Below are positions 1 through 8,760 of a stretch of DNA of 64,000 nt, piece by piece (position 1 is the first letter of the stretch; each line of letters opens with the position of its first letter). The notes beneath the pieces are model-generated. The model saw only the letters and a list, made by a program, of their open reading frames with translations, was not told the DNA's origin and did no database searches. This DNA comes from Paracoccus liaowanqingii (GTDB lineage: Bacteria > Pseudomonadota > Alphaproteobacteria > Rhodobacterales > Rhodobacteraceae): assembly GCF_004683865.2 (NCBI RefSeq), contig NZ_CP038439.1, forward strand, positions 1,280,501-1,344,500, in the 5' to 3' direction. Both the position numbers and the translations under genes were made by a program.

Positions 1-24
1 AAAACTCGACAAATGCGGCTCCCT

Positions 25-306
25 TTATCCTTGAGGGCGCGGCATTATGATTATCTGGCTGGGGTATTTATCGCGCTCCGGCCATTCATCGAACGCAGCT
101 TGAAACGCTTTGGGAGGCTGTTCCTCAGCCGCAGCATCAGGTGGCGGCACGCTTACACCCAACACTACAGCCTGAGCCATCAACCGCTCGTATAATACGC
201 GATACTGCGTATTGTGCATATATGCCGAGAGGGCGGATAGGATTAGCCGCAAATCCCCTGCTGAGACAGTAGGGCGAACGTCAGATTCGAGAAACTTACG
301 AGGCAT
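25..306 (-). CDS. small protein of the A-Y-x-H-N family (copy A)
   Basis: A 93-residue protein of unknown function. Residues about 15-43 contain VSAGDLRLILSAL followed by AYMHNTQYR, predicted to form two short helices. The same core occurs in two other small leftward genes of this window (ending at 37553 and 47035), so this is a paralogous family and not a chance frame. This copy has an extra proline- and acid-rich tail of about 30 residues. There is no signal peptide or membrane segment. The ATG start has only a weak AGAG ribosome site. A DNA- or protein-binding helper is possible, but nothing in the sequence shows it. Confidence 0.6.
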   Translation of the reverse strand: MPRKFLESDVRPTVSAGDLRLILSALSAYMHNTQYRVLYERLMAQAVVLGVSVPPPDAAAEEQPPKAFQAAFDEWPERDKYPSQIIIMPRPQG

Positions 307-1195
307 ATTGTTTGCTCTTTATGCTAAGTTTCTATCCCAATTTTATGATTAAGATTCGTGATCAATTATCACTTAACATTTAATATGTGTTTCTATCCAG
401 ATGAAAAACTTGGTCGAATATCGCCCTCCGCGTGCAATCCGCCGCTTCGATTGTATCAAGCAACGTCGTAAGAATGGGACTTTCGCAAATCGAAATAGGA
501 ACTTGCAGGTTGTGGTGATCGCGTAATAGCGACGCGCAACCGTAAATCACGCTTTTAATAAAATTTGGCTTAGCCTAAGAAGCCAGCAATTCGCCTGCTA
601 CAACAGGCTCAAGCGCACAAATCGTGCCGGGGGGGCTTAAAAGTCCTGTGGGAACTGGCCTCGGTGGCAAGTGACTGGGGGGCTCAGCACTACAAGCCAA
701 AGCGATTCCTGATACAGATGAACCTATGGTTCGCTCAGTAGGTTTGGTGCCAGTTTGCGTTACTTTCCGTATGGATGGGACGGAAACATAGAGCAAGTCT
801 CGGCAGGGTGCGAAGTAGCTTGGGAAACCAACTCGGCAGACATCACGGCACAGTTTGCCCAACTTTCCGCGATGTGCATCCCGGGAGGCATTTCTGCCGC
901 CAGGGCGTCCTAAGAGCGTTCCTCAGCCGAAATGACTGGCTACCACAGGGCGCTGTCGGGAATGATAAAGCTTTCCCGGAGCTATGGGCATTCTTGATAT
1001 TTTAAGAGGTCAGGCATCACGTGAAATGCTGTCGGCGAGGATGCCGCTGCCGGGGGGCGCTGTAACGGAAAAGGAGTTCTGAGACATAAAAACCCCTCTC
1101 TCAAATGCTTGGCAAAAGAGAGCAGCGGGAGAAGGAAATACGTCGGGTCCTCCGCCGACAAACTCGTGCCTGGTGAAGTATCCCATTCAAAAAGG
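307..1195. other. gene-poor stretch, no supported gene
   Basis: About 890 bases without a convincing coding region. The first 250 bases are clearly AT-richer than the rest of the window and could hold the promoter of the leftward gene at 25-306. Open frames here lack ribosome sites and recognisable domains. Nothing else is seen. Confidence 0.5.
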
Positions 1196-1426
1196 TCAGC
1201 GCCCTCTTCTATGAAGCACAGTCCCTCGGCAGGTCGCAGCTTTGGCTTTTGGGCAGGTGCGCAGGTTCACCTTGCCAGTAACCGGGGGCGCGACTGGAAC
1301 TTTGCTGGCGCCCGCTGCCGAAGGGCTGCCCGCGGGCACATTATTTGGAATTGTGGTCGTCTGCGCCAGACTGGCGGATGCCAGACTGCAAGCCGAGACC
1401 AGCGCGGTCACGAGCAGCCGAAACAT
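1196..1426 (-). CDS. small secreted hypothetical protein
   Basis: A 76-residue protein. The start at 1426 is chosen because AAAGGA lies 6 bases upstream of the ATG and a typical Sec signal peptide follows: MFRLLVTALV, a small-residue stretch and a likely cleavage after ASLA. The mature part is about 55 residues, rich in Pro, Ala and Thr, with two cysteines (LRTCPKAKAATC) that could form a disulfide, and a basic end. No family was recognised. The export signal makes a periplasmic or secreted location likely. Confidence 0.6.
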   Translation of the reverse strand: MFRLLVTALVSACSLASASLAQTTTIPNNVPAGSPSAAGASKVPVAPPVTGKVNLRTCPKAKAATCRGTVLHRRGR

Positions 1427-1912
1427 AGGTTTTCCTTTCTGTTGATGAGCAAGCATGCGCTCGAATCGGGGCAATACCAAGCGCAAAATAAAGGCGCCAT
1501 ATCTCATATGAAGGGTGGCCTTTTCTGCCGCCCAATACCGGCAAGCCCATCATGCACGTTGCACTTGCCGCTTATGTCTTAGGCGTGACCGCAGCCTAAG
1601 CCGGCATCGCAGTGGGCACCGTGCAGAGCACCTTTGGCCTTTTTGCCTTCACTCTTGACGTCAGGGGCGTTGTTGTGTGCCAGACGCAAGGCGCGCGAAT
1701 ACGCGACTATGGTCTTGGCGCAGTGGGACGTCTGGCGGGCGGCGGTATGGCTGACCCAGATCCAATAATGGTGCCAGGTTCTGAGGCGGCTACTTTTGAA
1801 ACGCCGCAGAACGGCATCCATAGATGTCGATCGGCCGGCATGGGCCGAGCGCGCTGATTAGGATTGGATGCTCCCGCGATAAAAAACTATTGAGCTGGTT
1901 CGTGCCGATCTC
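1427..1912. other. intergenic stretch with one doubtful reading frame
   Basis: About 485 bases between the small secreted protein and the DUF1992 gene. A leftward frame of 80 codons at 1579-1821 ends in a His/Cys/Gly-rich tail (HGAHCDAGLGCGHA). It has no ribosome site, mixed third-position GC and an overlapping open frame on the other strand, so it is not called as a gene. Confidence 0.4.
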
Positions 1913-2230
1913 TCAGCTGCCGTAGAAGCGTCGCCGCGCTTCCTGTTCGATGCTTAGGCGCAACTGGAGATCAGCCAGTTTGATCATCTCTCGCTTCCGA
2001 GCGTCCTCGCCCGTCGTCCCTCGCAAAACTCGCGACTGCTCGTCGACGGCTTTGCGCAACTGGATTTCACGGGGCACAACTCCTGCATCGGCCATGATGC
2101 GAAACCCGATGGCGTCAGCGCTTCCGTCCCCCAGGAGATTGAGCGGCTGTCCAGCGCCTTTCAGGTTATCAAACTGGCCTTCAGCTTGGGCTTTCAAAAT
2201 TTGTCGCTCTGCAAAATCAGAAACTTTCAT
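1913..2230 (-). CDS. DUF1992 (DnaJ-homologue C28-type) protein
   Basis: A 105-residue protein matching the DUF1992 family. Its hallmarks are an N-terminal KVSDFAERQILKAQAEGQF, then NLKGAGQPLNL and GFRIMADAGVVPREIQLRK, and a helical C-terminus. Family members are short cytosolic proteins, in some species fused to or annotated with DnaJ; their function is unknown. The start at 2230 is preceded by AAGGGAAAG at good spacing, while the longer frame upstream has no such site. The IS630-type element ends only 66 bases upstream of this start, so the native promoter may have been displaced. Confidence 0.8.
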   Translation of the reverse strand: MKVSDFAERQILKAQAEGQFDNLKGAGQPLNLLGDGSADAIGFRIMADAGVVPREIQLRKAVDEQSRVLRGTTGEDARKREMIKLADLQLRLSIEQEARRRFYGS

Positions 2231-2296
2231 CTGCTTTCCCTTCTGGTTGGTAATGACACGTGGCGAGGCTCCGCATGTCTGCTTACTGCGGAATAA

Positions 2297-3454
2297 TACC
2301 AACGGCCCTAAGCATTGACCGCTTTTGCGTATTCACGCGTAGCAATTGATCGGACGCGCTCGGGGTCGTTTGCGAAGGCGTTCCACGCGTTGCAGCATCG
2401 GTCGACGATGTCTGCGTAGGTGTCAAAGACGGTGATGGCGAGGCAGTTTGCGCGCAGATAGGCCCAGATGTTCTCAACCGGGTTCAGCTCGGGCGCATAG
2501 GGCGGAAGCGTCACGATGGTGATGTTGTCGGGGATGCGTAGAGCACTGGAGTTATGCCAGCCGGCGCCGTCCATGACGAGCACGGCATGGGCGCCCGGCG
2601 CGACGGTTTTTGCGATTTCAGCGAGATGAGCGTTCATGGCCGAGGTATCGGCACGTGGCATGACAAGTGCCGCGGTCGTGGCGCGCGATGGACAGACGGC
2701 GCCGAAGATATAGGCCCATTTGTAGCGGGTGTCGCGCGGCGCGCGAGGTCGGGTTCCGCACTCGGCCCAGGTCCGGGTGAGCGTCCCCTGCTGGCCCACT
2801 CTGGCTTCATCCTGAAACCACACCTCCAATGGCTTCCCGTGCGCCGTCTCCGGTAGGGCGGCCTTTACCGTCGCGGCAAAGTTTTTTTAAATGCCTCCTG
2901 TGCCAACGGGTCGGATTTGGGGTGCTGTGGGCGCACCGACAGACGGCGAAAGCCAAGGGCCGCCAGCTGTTTGCCGACCGTCCGCTCGTGCATGGCCACG
3001 CCGAAGCGATCTTCGATCTTGCGCTTGAGATCGACGCAGCGCCAGCGGACCACCCCATCGGCCTCAAGGTCAGGCCCTTCGCGGACCATCCGGGCAAGTT
3101 CCGCTTTCTGCTCAGAGTTCAGGAGTGGCGACGGGCCTGCCGAATACCGGTTCGACAGACCGGCGATCCCCTCGGCGTTGTAGCGATGAACCCAATCGCG
3201 CAGGGTCTGCCGATCCATGCCGCAGGCCTCCGCCGCCGTCTTGCGATCCGCGCCCTCCAGAACAAAAGCGATCGCCAAAATCCGCCGCACCGCTTTTGCA
3301 TCCTTTGTGCGCGCCGCCGCCGCCCGAAGCTCGCTTGTCGACATATCCGTTCGAGTGATCTCAATCGCCATCAGAACCTCCATCTCTTGATGGCAATGAT
3401 TCAGATTTTCAGGGCGAAGGGAATCCCGCGAGTCAGAGCTCAGGGCTGTTGGTA
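2297..3454. mobile_element. IS630-type insertion sequence, copy 1
   Basis: A 1158-base element with terminal inverted repeats: left TACCAACGGCCCTAAGC, right (reversed) TACCAACAGCCCTGAGC. It is flanked by the 3-base direct repeat TAA at 2294-2296 and 3455-3457. It carries one leftward transposase split by a -1 frameshift. A second copy of exactly the same length, differing at scattered bases, lies at 24867-26024. The element sits between the DUF1992 gene and the nitronate monooxygenase gene without breaking either. Confidence 0.93.
2308..3383 (-). CDS. IS630-family transposase (two frames joined by -1 frameshift), copy 1
   Basis: The first frame (2865-3383, 172 residues) holds the helix-turn-helix/winged DNA-binding half (RKTAAEACGMDRQTLRDWVHR, then a Lys/Arg-rich second HTH). 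The second frame (2308 to about 2890) holds the DDE catalytic half: WFQDEARVGQQG with the first Asp, VLVMDGAGWHNS with the second, and LPPYAPELNPVENIWAYLR with the final Glu and the IS630 signature. The two overlap at a run of seven A on the coding strand (GCA TTT AAA AAA ACT). A -1 slip there gives AFKKNFAAT and runs straight into WFQDEA, producing one protein of about 355 residues. Programmed slippage is inferred from the identical arrangement in copy 2. Confidence 0.9.
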
Positions 3455-3498
3455 TAAGTTATCCTTGTCTTATAGTTCTACCTTTCGTCACCGGCAGA

Positions 3499-4596
3499 TC
3501 ATTCATCGGTTTTGTTGCCGTTGATTACTTCAGAAGCTGCATGGCCCATCATCTCGCCCGTCAATGCCGTCACGAGTTCTGCCGCCGGAAGGGTGCGCGC
3601 ACGCGAGGCCTGTGCGCCGGCCCATTGCGCGCCGTAAGCCGTGGCGCCCGTGGTCTTGGCGGCAGTGTCCAAGGCCTTGGTTAGGTCGTAGGCGCAAGGG
3701 TAGGCTGGTATCGTAGCGAGTTCGACGTCCTCCACCCACTGAGTAAGGGCATTGCTGAGACAGCGGGCAGGGCGCCCGGATATTGCCTGCGTCATGACCG
3801 TATCGCCACCAAGGGCAAGCCTTTCGCGGTAGCCTGCATCCGCCGCGCTCTCCGGGCAGCCGATGAAGGCAGTTCCCAGCTGGGCCGCGGCAGCGCCTTC
3901 GTCCAGCATGCGGCAGATGTCACGCCCATCCATGATCCCACCGGCCGCAATAATCGGCAGCGTCACCTCCTTCAAAAGGGCACGGAGCAGGTCGCGTGTC
4001 GAAAGTCGTGCATCCGGCCGACCCAGATCGAAAAGGCCGCGATGGCCTCCAGCCTCCCACCCTTGTGCAACGACGGCATGTAGGCCGGCCGCCTCGATGG
4101 CGCGGGCCTCAGTCGGCGATGTCGCGCTGCCGATCAGAACAAGCCCCGCGGCGAGCAGAACTGCGATCTGGTCAGGACGAGGCAAGCCCAGATGGAAGCT
4201 TACGACGCGGGGGCGCATCTCCAGAACAAGGTCGAGATAGGCGTCGGTGTCGCGGAAGCTGGTGTAGATATCGCGGAGCTGTGGTGGCGGCGCTACTTGG
4301 AACCGCGCAAAGAGCGGCGCCGCTCGCGCAATCCAGGCCGCCTCGATTGCGGGGTTGCGTATTGGTCTCTCGTGGCAGAAAAAGTTCACGTTGAAAGGCG
4401 CCACTGTCCGCCGCTGCAGGTCTTCGATAGCCTGCCGAGCAGCCTGCGGGCTTGAGGCGCAGAGACCCAGTGCACCCAAGGCTCCCGCGTCCGAGACTGC
4501 CGCTGCCATCGAGGGCGTGGCTACTCCTGCCATAGGTGCCTGCAGGATCGGAAACCTGATCTGAAGAAGATCTAGAAGTTCGGTCGTGGTGGTCAT
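3499..4596 (-). CDS. nitronate monooxygenase (2-nitropropane dioxygenase family)
   Basis: A TIM-barrel FMN flavoprotein that oxidises alkyl nitronates such as propionate-3-nitronate, a detoxification role. Seen in the sequence: N-terminal FPILQAPMAG (phosphate/flavin contact), the Gly-rich AQGWEAGGHRG with the family's FMN-binding GGH, then IIAAGGIMDG and AAAAQLGTAFIGCPES lining the phosphate site. The length of about 365 residues is normal. The ATG at 4596 has GGAGG 8 bases upstream; an in-frame TTG six bases earlier sits too close to that site. It is monocistronic. The copy-1 IS lies 45 bases beyond its stop codon and does not interrupt it. Confidence 0.88.
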   Translation of the reverse strand: MTTTTELLDLLQIRFPILQAPMAGVATPSMAAAVSDAGALGALGLCASSPQAARQAIEDLQRRTVAPFNVNFFCHERPIRNPAIEAAWIARAAPLFARFQVAPPPQLRDIYTSFRDTDAYLDLVLEMRPRVVSFHLGLPRPDQIAVLLAAGLVLIGSATSPTEARAIEAAGLHAVVAQGWEAGGHRGLFDLGRPDARLSTRDLLRALLKEVTLPIIAAGGIMDGRDICRMLDEGAAAAQLGTAFIGCPESAADAGYRERLALGGDTVMTQAISGRPARCLSNALTQWVEDVELATIPAYPCAYDLTKALDTAAKTTGATAYGAQWAGAQASRARTLPAAELVTALTGEMMGHAASEVINGNKTDE

Positions 4597-4835
4597 CGGC
4601 AAGTCCTCCCATTGCAGAGTGCGGCAGGGAATAGGGGCAGATCAAGGCGGCACGACGATTTCGCCAAAGCGAGGATTTAGACCGAACATCGTGGTTTCAT
4701 TCCGCCCGGGGCGGCTCGTCTGCGAATATTCGGATAGGTTCTTCGGACCCTTCGCGTTTTGACAAGCTAGGGCAACATGGACCTGATTGGCCCAGCAGGA
4801 ATTGATGTGGGACTTCTCAAAAAAGGAAGATGCCC

Positions 4836-5627
4836 ATGGAAGAGGTCCCCGAGCCACATCTTGACCCGTCAGATGATGAACAGGAACGCTGGCATGTGCT
4901 GACGCAGCTAGAGGAATGGTTGGAACGGCCAATGCTTGTCCTGTCGTTCATCTGGCTCAGCCTCGTCACGATCGAGTTGATTTGGACGACCTCGGGCGTG
5001 TTCGAGATGCTGGGCACGATCATTTGGATTGTCTTTATCCTTGAGTTCCTACTTCGCTTTACACTCGCACCGCGCAAGATCCCTTTTTTGCGGCGGAATC
5101 CCATTACGATTATTGCGCTTGCCGCACCCGCGTTCCGTTTCCTGCGCGTGTTGCGCCTGCTGCGCCTGACTCGCGGACTGCGCCTCGTTCGGATCGTTGG
5201 CACTGCCAACCGTGGCCTCGGCGCCTTGCGCAAAAGTTTCGACCGGAGAGGTCTGGGCTATGTGCTGACTACCACTGCCCTGGTTATTCTATTGGGCGCG
5301 GGCGGGATGCTGGCGTTCGAGCCTGCCAGTGATGTTCAAGGGGGCTTCACCAGCTATCCCGATGCCCTGTGGTGGACCGCGATGCTGGTTTCCACAATGG
5401 GGTCGGCCTTCTGGCCGCTGACGGCGGAAGGCAGGGTTCTCGCGCTACTCCTGACAACCTACGGGCTGGCAGTCTTTGGCTACATCACCGCCAGCTTCGC
5501 GACTTTTTTTATCGGACAAGAGGCCGCAGCACCCGATGGCGATGTTGGCGGATCCCAGGAGATTGCAGCCCTTCGGGAAGACATCGCAGCCCTGCGCATA
5601 GAGCTGCAACGTGCAGAGAAAGGATGA
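4836..5627 (+). CDS. voltage-gated-type ion channel with atypical selectivity filter
   Basis: About 263 residues, inner membrane. Predicted segments S1-S3 lie at roughly residues 35-80, an Arg-rich S4-like helix at 100-122 (FRFLRVLRLLRLTRGLRLVR), then S5, a pore loop and S6, ending in a short acidic coiled coil. This is the 6-TM ion-transport layout. The pore loop reads STMGSAFWPLT where potassium channels have T-V-G-Y-G-D, so K+ selectivity cannot be assumed. The second in-frame ATG is preferred: GGAAG lies about 6 bases before it but only 0-2 bases before the first ATG (4830). It is a monocistronic gene, rightward, between two leftward/rightward transcription units. Confidence 0.82.
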   Translation: MEEVPEPHLDPSDDEQERWHVLTQLEEWLERPMLVLSFIWLSLVTIELIWTTSGVFEMLGTIIWIVFILEFLLRFTLAPRKIPFLRRNPITIIALAAPAFRFLRVLRLLRLTRGLRLVRIVGTANRGLGALRKSFDRRGLGYVLTTTALVILLGAGGMLAFEPASDVQGGFTSYPDALWWTAMLVSTMGSAFWPLTAEGRVLALLLTTYGLAVFGYITASFATFFIGQEAAAPDGDVGGSQEIAALREDIAALRIELQRAEKG

Positions 5628-5829
5628 AGGCATCACTCGCTGGAATATCGGTCCGCGCTGGCGCGTGATCCGGCGAGCACATACAGCATACATCTGAATG
5701 CCTTCGAGCCACTGATCAGTTTGCGCATCCCCGAAACAACTATTACGCGGATCTGCCACTTTCTTCCCGCTTGCTGCTACTTCCCGTTAAAGCAACGTTG
5801 AGGTAAATTGGTCATCAGAGGAGAGGGCC

Positions 5830-6537
5830 ATGTCAAACACACAAAGCGTGCTTATTCATCCTGCGGTCGACAATGGAATAAAACGAGGCGATCCGAGTTT
5901 TTCCGGAGGGGTTCTGGCGTGCCACTGCACCAGCAATCCTGTGAAGCTACGTGTCGGCGCACAAACCGCGCATAATCATGTTTGCGGCTGCACTAAATGC
6001 TGGAAACCCGATGGGGCAATCTTCAGTCAGGTTGCCGTCGTTTCGCGAGATGCCGTCGAGGTGGTTGAACAGGAAGCCAAGCTGGAGGTCGTGAACGCTC
6101 AAGCGGCCATTCAGCGTCACCGATGCCGGGAATGCGGTGTGCATATGTATGGGCGTATAGAAAACCCGGACCACCCGTTTTACGGGCTCGATTTCGTGCA
6201 TACCGAATTGTCAAAAGAAACGGGATGGTCCGAGCCGGAGTTTGCAGCTTTTGTCAGCTCAATCATCGAGTCCGGGGTCGATCCCTCTCGCATGGACGGG
6301 ATCCGTGGCCGTCTGCGGGAATTGCGGCTTCATCCTTATGACACGCTGTCACCACCCCTAATGGATGCGATAGCGACCCATGCCGCCAAGCAACTGGCGA
6401 CACCTGCATCTGCCAAGACAACCCCAACCGCGCCAGCGGCGGCGCAACGGCAGTCAGCACCAATGCGGCCTGCTCAAGATGGCGGATCGATACTAGCTCG
6501 GTTGCTGAACAAGCTTTTCGGCGGCAGGCAGCGGTAG
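5830..6537 (+). CDS. gfa: S-(hydroxymethyl)glutathione synthase (glutathione-dependent formaldehyde-activating enzyme)
   Basis: Gfa promotes the condensation of glutathione with formaldehyde, the entry step to glutathione-linked formaldehyde oxidation; it was first described in Paracoccus denitrificans. The zinc-binding cysteines are all present: [18 protein letters not shown] and [13 protein letters not shown]. The usual length is about 190 residues. This protein has 235, the surplus being a low-complexity Ala/Pro/Thr-rich tail of about 45 residues ending [12 protein letters not shown] strong ribosome site (GAGGAGAGG) precedes the ATG. No formaldehyde dehydrogenase gene lies next to it. Confidence 0.93.
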   Translation: MSNTQSVLIHPAVDNGIKRGDPSFSGGVLACHCTSNPVKLRVGAQTAHNHVCGCTKCWKPDGAIFSQVAVVSRDAVEVVEQEAKLEVVNAQAAIQRHRCRECGVHMYGRIENPDHPFYGLDFVHTELSKETGWSEPEFAAFVSSIIESGVDPSRMDGIRGRLRELRLHPYDTLSPPLMDAIATHAAKQLATPASAKTTPTAPAAAQRQSAPMRPAQDGGSILARLLNKLFGGRQR

Positions 6538-6737
6538 GGTTGTCGTGGTTCCAATTAGCGACGAGACGGGCATTGTCGGTCTCGTCGTCATTTTCGAACT
6601 TGGAGAGTGGAGAACCATCGAGATAAGTCAATTCGTCACCCACGCGAGTAACAGCATTAAGGGGTTCAAGCGCGGCCGGATCGCACCGGCCGCCTTGTGC
6701 AAAGCCCGGCAAATCGAGAACCGGCCCAGTAATGGGA

Positions 6738-6914
6738 CTACTTGTCGCCGCGAAACGCGTCCTTGAAGTTGCCGACGCCCTCTTGGACTTTACCTTCAGC
6801 CTGATCGGCTTTTCCGCTGCGCTCGGTCTGCTTGTCTCCGGTCGCCTTGCCGAACGTCTCCTTGGCAGTGCCGGCCAAATCCTTGGTCTTCCCTTTAATC
6901 CGATCTTTGTCCAT
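6738..6914 (-). CDS. CsbD-family stress protein
   Basis: A 58-residue highly charged protein of the CsbD family, stress-induced in many bacteria and of unknown biochemical role. It shows the family pattern MDKDRIKGKTKDLAGTAKE, then KATGDKQTERSGKADQAEGK and a KDAF end. The start at 6914 is set by GGAGAGGAG 6 bases upstream; the open frame extends much further upstream but without any family similarity. It is probably a cytosolic, osmotic or general stress protein expressed alone. Confidence 0.9.
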   Translation of the reverse strand: MDKDRIKGKTKDLAGTAKETFGKATGDKQTERSGKADQAEGKVQEGVGNFKDAFRGDK

Positions 6915-7209
6915 GACGTTTCTCCTCTCCGTTGGTTGATAGGAGAAACGTGCACGTGGTCCGAAGGTTCCGGACGCGTCTACCTGTGACCGGTCGAGAC
7001 CTTCAAGTTCGCGTTCCAGCCAGCCGAGGAGGGCACCTATTGCATCAGAAGGGCAGCGCTGCGTCCTTAATGTGCCCGATACCGCGCTTTGACTGACGTA
7101 TAGCCAAAAACCTATTGAACGATACCACAGTCGAACGCCAAAATTTGCTATACATTTTGCAATACGTTTTGCACGGCAAGAAAATACGAAATCATTAAAA
7201 ATCAAATGC
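6915..7209. other. AT-rich intergenic region
   Basis: About 295 bases between the CsbD gene and the end of the IS481 transposase frame. The part from 7100 to 7210 is distinctly AT-rich for this genome. It presumably includes the CsbD promoter close to 6930. No gene is supported. Confidence 0.4.
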
Positions 7210-8400
7210 TTACACGATAAGTTCTGGCGATACGAAGGACTTCGTCTCCGCCATTTGGCTTCTGCGCCGATACTTCCCGTTGCGCATCGACATGTCGACC
7301 CACAGCCAAGCCAAACTCGGCGCCATGGCACGACAGCTGAATGTGCGGCCAAGAAAAGCGCGCAGTATCGGACCCCTGCAGAAAAGTTCGGACAGTGTGG
7401 CGCGACTATCCGTTGACTCCGCAAAGACCAAGCTGTCACATCCCGCGTGATTATAGGGCCGCTTCCTGAACAGGTCCGGCCGTTGTTTCTGCCAGTCCTT
7501 GAGCGCGTCGATTGGCGTTCGGCCCTTCAGCACTGATTGCGGAAGCTGACCGTTGTAGAGCCGGACGTAGCGCAGGATGGTCTGTTCGAGATCCTCGCCG
7601 CTGCGGAAGCGGTGGCTCTGCAGGACGTCCTCGATCCGGCCGTTGAAGCGTTCGACCATGCCGTTGGTCTGCGGGTGCAGGGGCGGGGCCAGGCGGTGCT
7701 CGATGCCGAGGTCGGCGCAGAGGCGGTCGAAATCGTGGTTGCCGGTAGGGCCCCGGCGGCGAAGTCCGAACAGGCGATCGGTGAACTCCTTGCCGTTATC
7801 TGTAAGCACCTTGGTGATCCTCATCGGCGCGGCGCGTTCCAGATCGCGCAGAAACCGGCGGGCGTTGGCCGCCGTCTTCGCCGGGTAGATGCGCACGAAG
7901 ACCCACCGCGTGGCGCGGTCGATGGCGACGAACAGATACCGGCGGCGGCTCTCGTCGGCCATCTGCGGCAGATATTTCACGTCGACATGCACATAGCCCG
8001 GCTCGTAAGCCTTGAAGGCCCCGTGCGCAGGTCGTGGCAAGGCAGGCTTCAAAGCGCGCAGATTGCCCACGCCATGCCGGCGCAGGCAGCGGTCCAGTCC
8101 GGAACGCGAGACATGAGGGTTCAGGAACTCCCGCACCACCGACAGCAGATCATCCAGCGGCAACAGCAGCGACTTGCGCAGGGACACTGCCACAGCTTCC
8201 TGTGCCGGCGTGAGCGTCGACTGAAGCCTGTGCGGCGTGTGGGATCGGTCATGGACGCTGTCTCGGCTCCGCCACTTCCAGACGGTCTGCATGGAGATGC
8301 CGTAGCGCTCCGCCACCATCCAGGCCGGTTCCGTGCTTGCCTGGATCGCGGCTCGTATCTTCGGTGTCGTCGCTGCCTGTTTGTGAAGAGAGATCAGCAT
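7210..8400 (-). CDS. IS481-family transposase reading through the element end
   Basis: A DDE integrase-like transposase. Residues about 1-60 hold a helix-turn-helix (MVAERYGISMQTVWKW), then an rve core with the Asp of YVHVDVKYLP, the Asp of VLTDNGKEF and the Glu of HPQTNGMVERFNG. Start: GGGAGGCGAGG just before the ATG. Family members usually end soon after the motif N-H-A-G-C-D. Here the frame crosses the left inverted repeat without a stop and runs 72 codons into host DNA, giving 396 residues; the extra tail is therefore not transposase. The catalytic core is intact, so the protein could still be active. Confidence 0.88.
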   Translation of the reverse strand: MLISLHKQAATTPKIRAAIQASTEPAWMVAERYGISMQTVWKWRSRDSVHDRSHTPHRLQSTLTPAQEAVAVSLRKSLLLPLDDLLSVVREFLNPHVSRSGLDRCLRRHGVGNLRALKPALPRPAHGAFKAYEPGYVHVDVKYLPQMADESRRRYLFVAIDRATRWVFVRIYPAKTAANARRFLRDLERAAPMRITKVLTDNGKEFTDRLFGLRRRGPTGNHDFDRLCADLGIEHRLAPPLHPQTNGMVERFNGRIEDVLQSHRFRSGEDLEQTILRYVRLYNGQLPQSVLKGRTPIDALKDWQKQRPDLFRKRPYNHAGCDSLVFAESTDSRATLSELFCRGPILRAFLGRTFSCRAMAPSLAWLWVDMSMRNGKYRRRSQMAETKSFVSPELIV

Positions 8401-8492
8401 CCTCGCCTCCCGTCCCGAAACTCGCCCAAGATCGATCTTGCCACGAAAAATGCGGTCCGGCGAGGGTCTATGTGATCATCCGGGATGGGACA
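7434..8492. mobile_element. IS481-family insertion sequence with 6-bp target duplication
   Basis: A 1059-base element. The left end begins TGTCACATCCCGCGTGATTA; the right end, read inward, begins TGTCCCATCCCGGATGATCA, matching 16 of 20 positions. It is flanked by a perfect 6-base direct repeat CCAAGC (7428-7433 and 8493-8498), so the boundaries are well supported and the insertion is fairly recent. It contains one leftward transposase gene. Confidence 0.92.
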
Positions 8493-8760
8493 CCAAGCTT
8501 CCATTCACTGCTTCTGCAGTCTTGCCGTAAAGGTCAGCTAGAAGACCGCTTCAGCGGGCGGAAAGCCGACCGACGGCGGTGCGGCAAAGCCTTTGCGGCA
8601 ACAGGTTGAAGTATTAGTTTTCCCTGCCATATCATTGCTGGCCTGGGATGGATGCAGGGGACGGAAACTGGTCTTCACGACCCGGCGCGGCAGATGTAAG
8701 AACCTGAACCATCCGCCGTTCTGGACGCCATCGATCCGCTACCTCGGGACTGCAGCGTGC
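8493..8760. other. intergenic region right of the IS481 element
   Basis: About 270 bases. If the IS481 element is removed at its CCAAGC repeat, a short leftward frame continues across the joint (LADLYGKTAEAVNG then SLVFAESTD) and ends at 7210. It is open for roughly 95 codons, has no recognisable family and no obvious ribosome site, so a disrupted gene is only a possibility. Confidence 0.3.

Noticed and set aside
1579..1821. Leftward 80-codon frame with a His/Cys-rich end
   Set aside because: No ribosome site, mixed codon use and an overlapping frame on the other strand; no family seen.
6738..7439. 233-codon leftward frame ending in the CsbD protein
   Set aside because: Only the last 58 codons match CsbD and have a ribosome site; the upstream part crosses AT-rich DNA without similarity.
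8493..8760. Gene disrupted by the IS481 element
   Set aside because: The joined frame is open for only about 95 codons, with no family or ribosome site, so it is left as a possibility.
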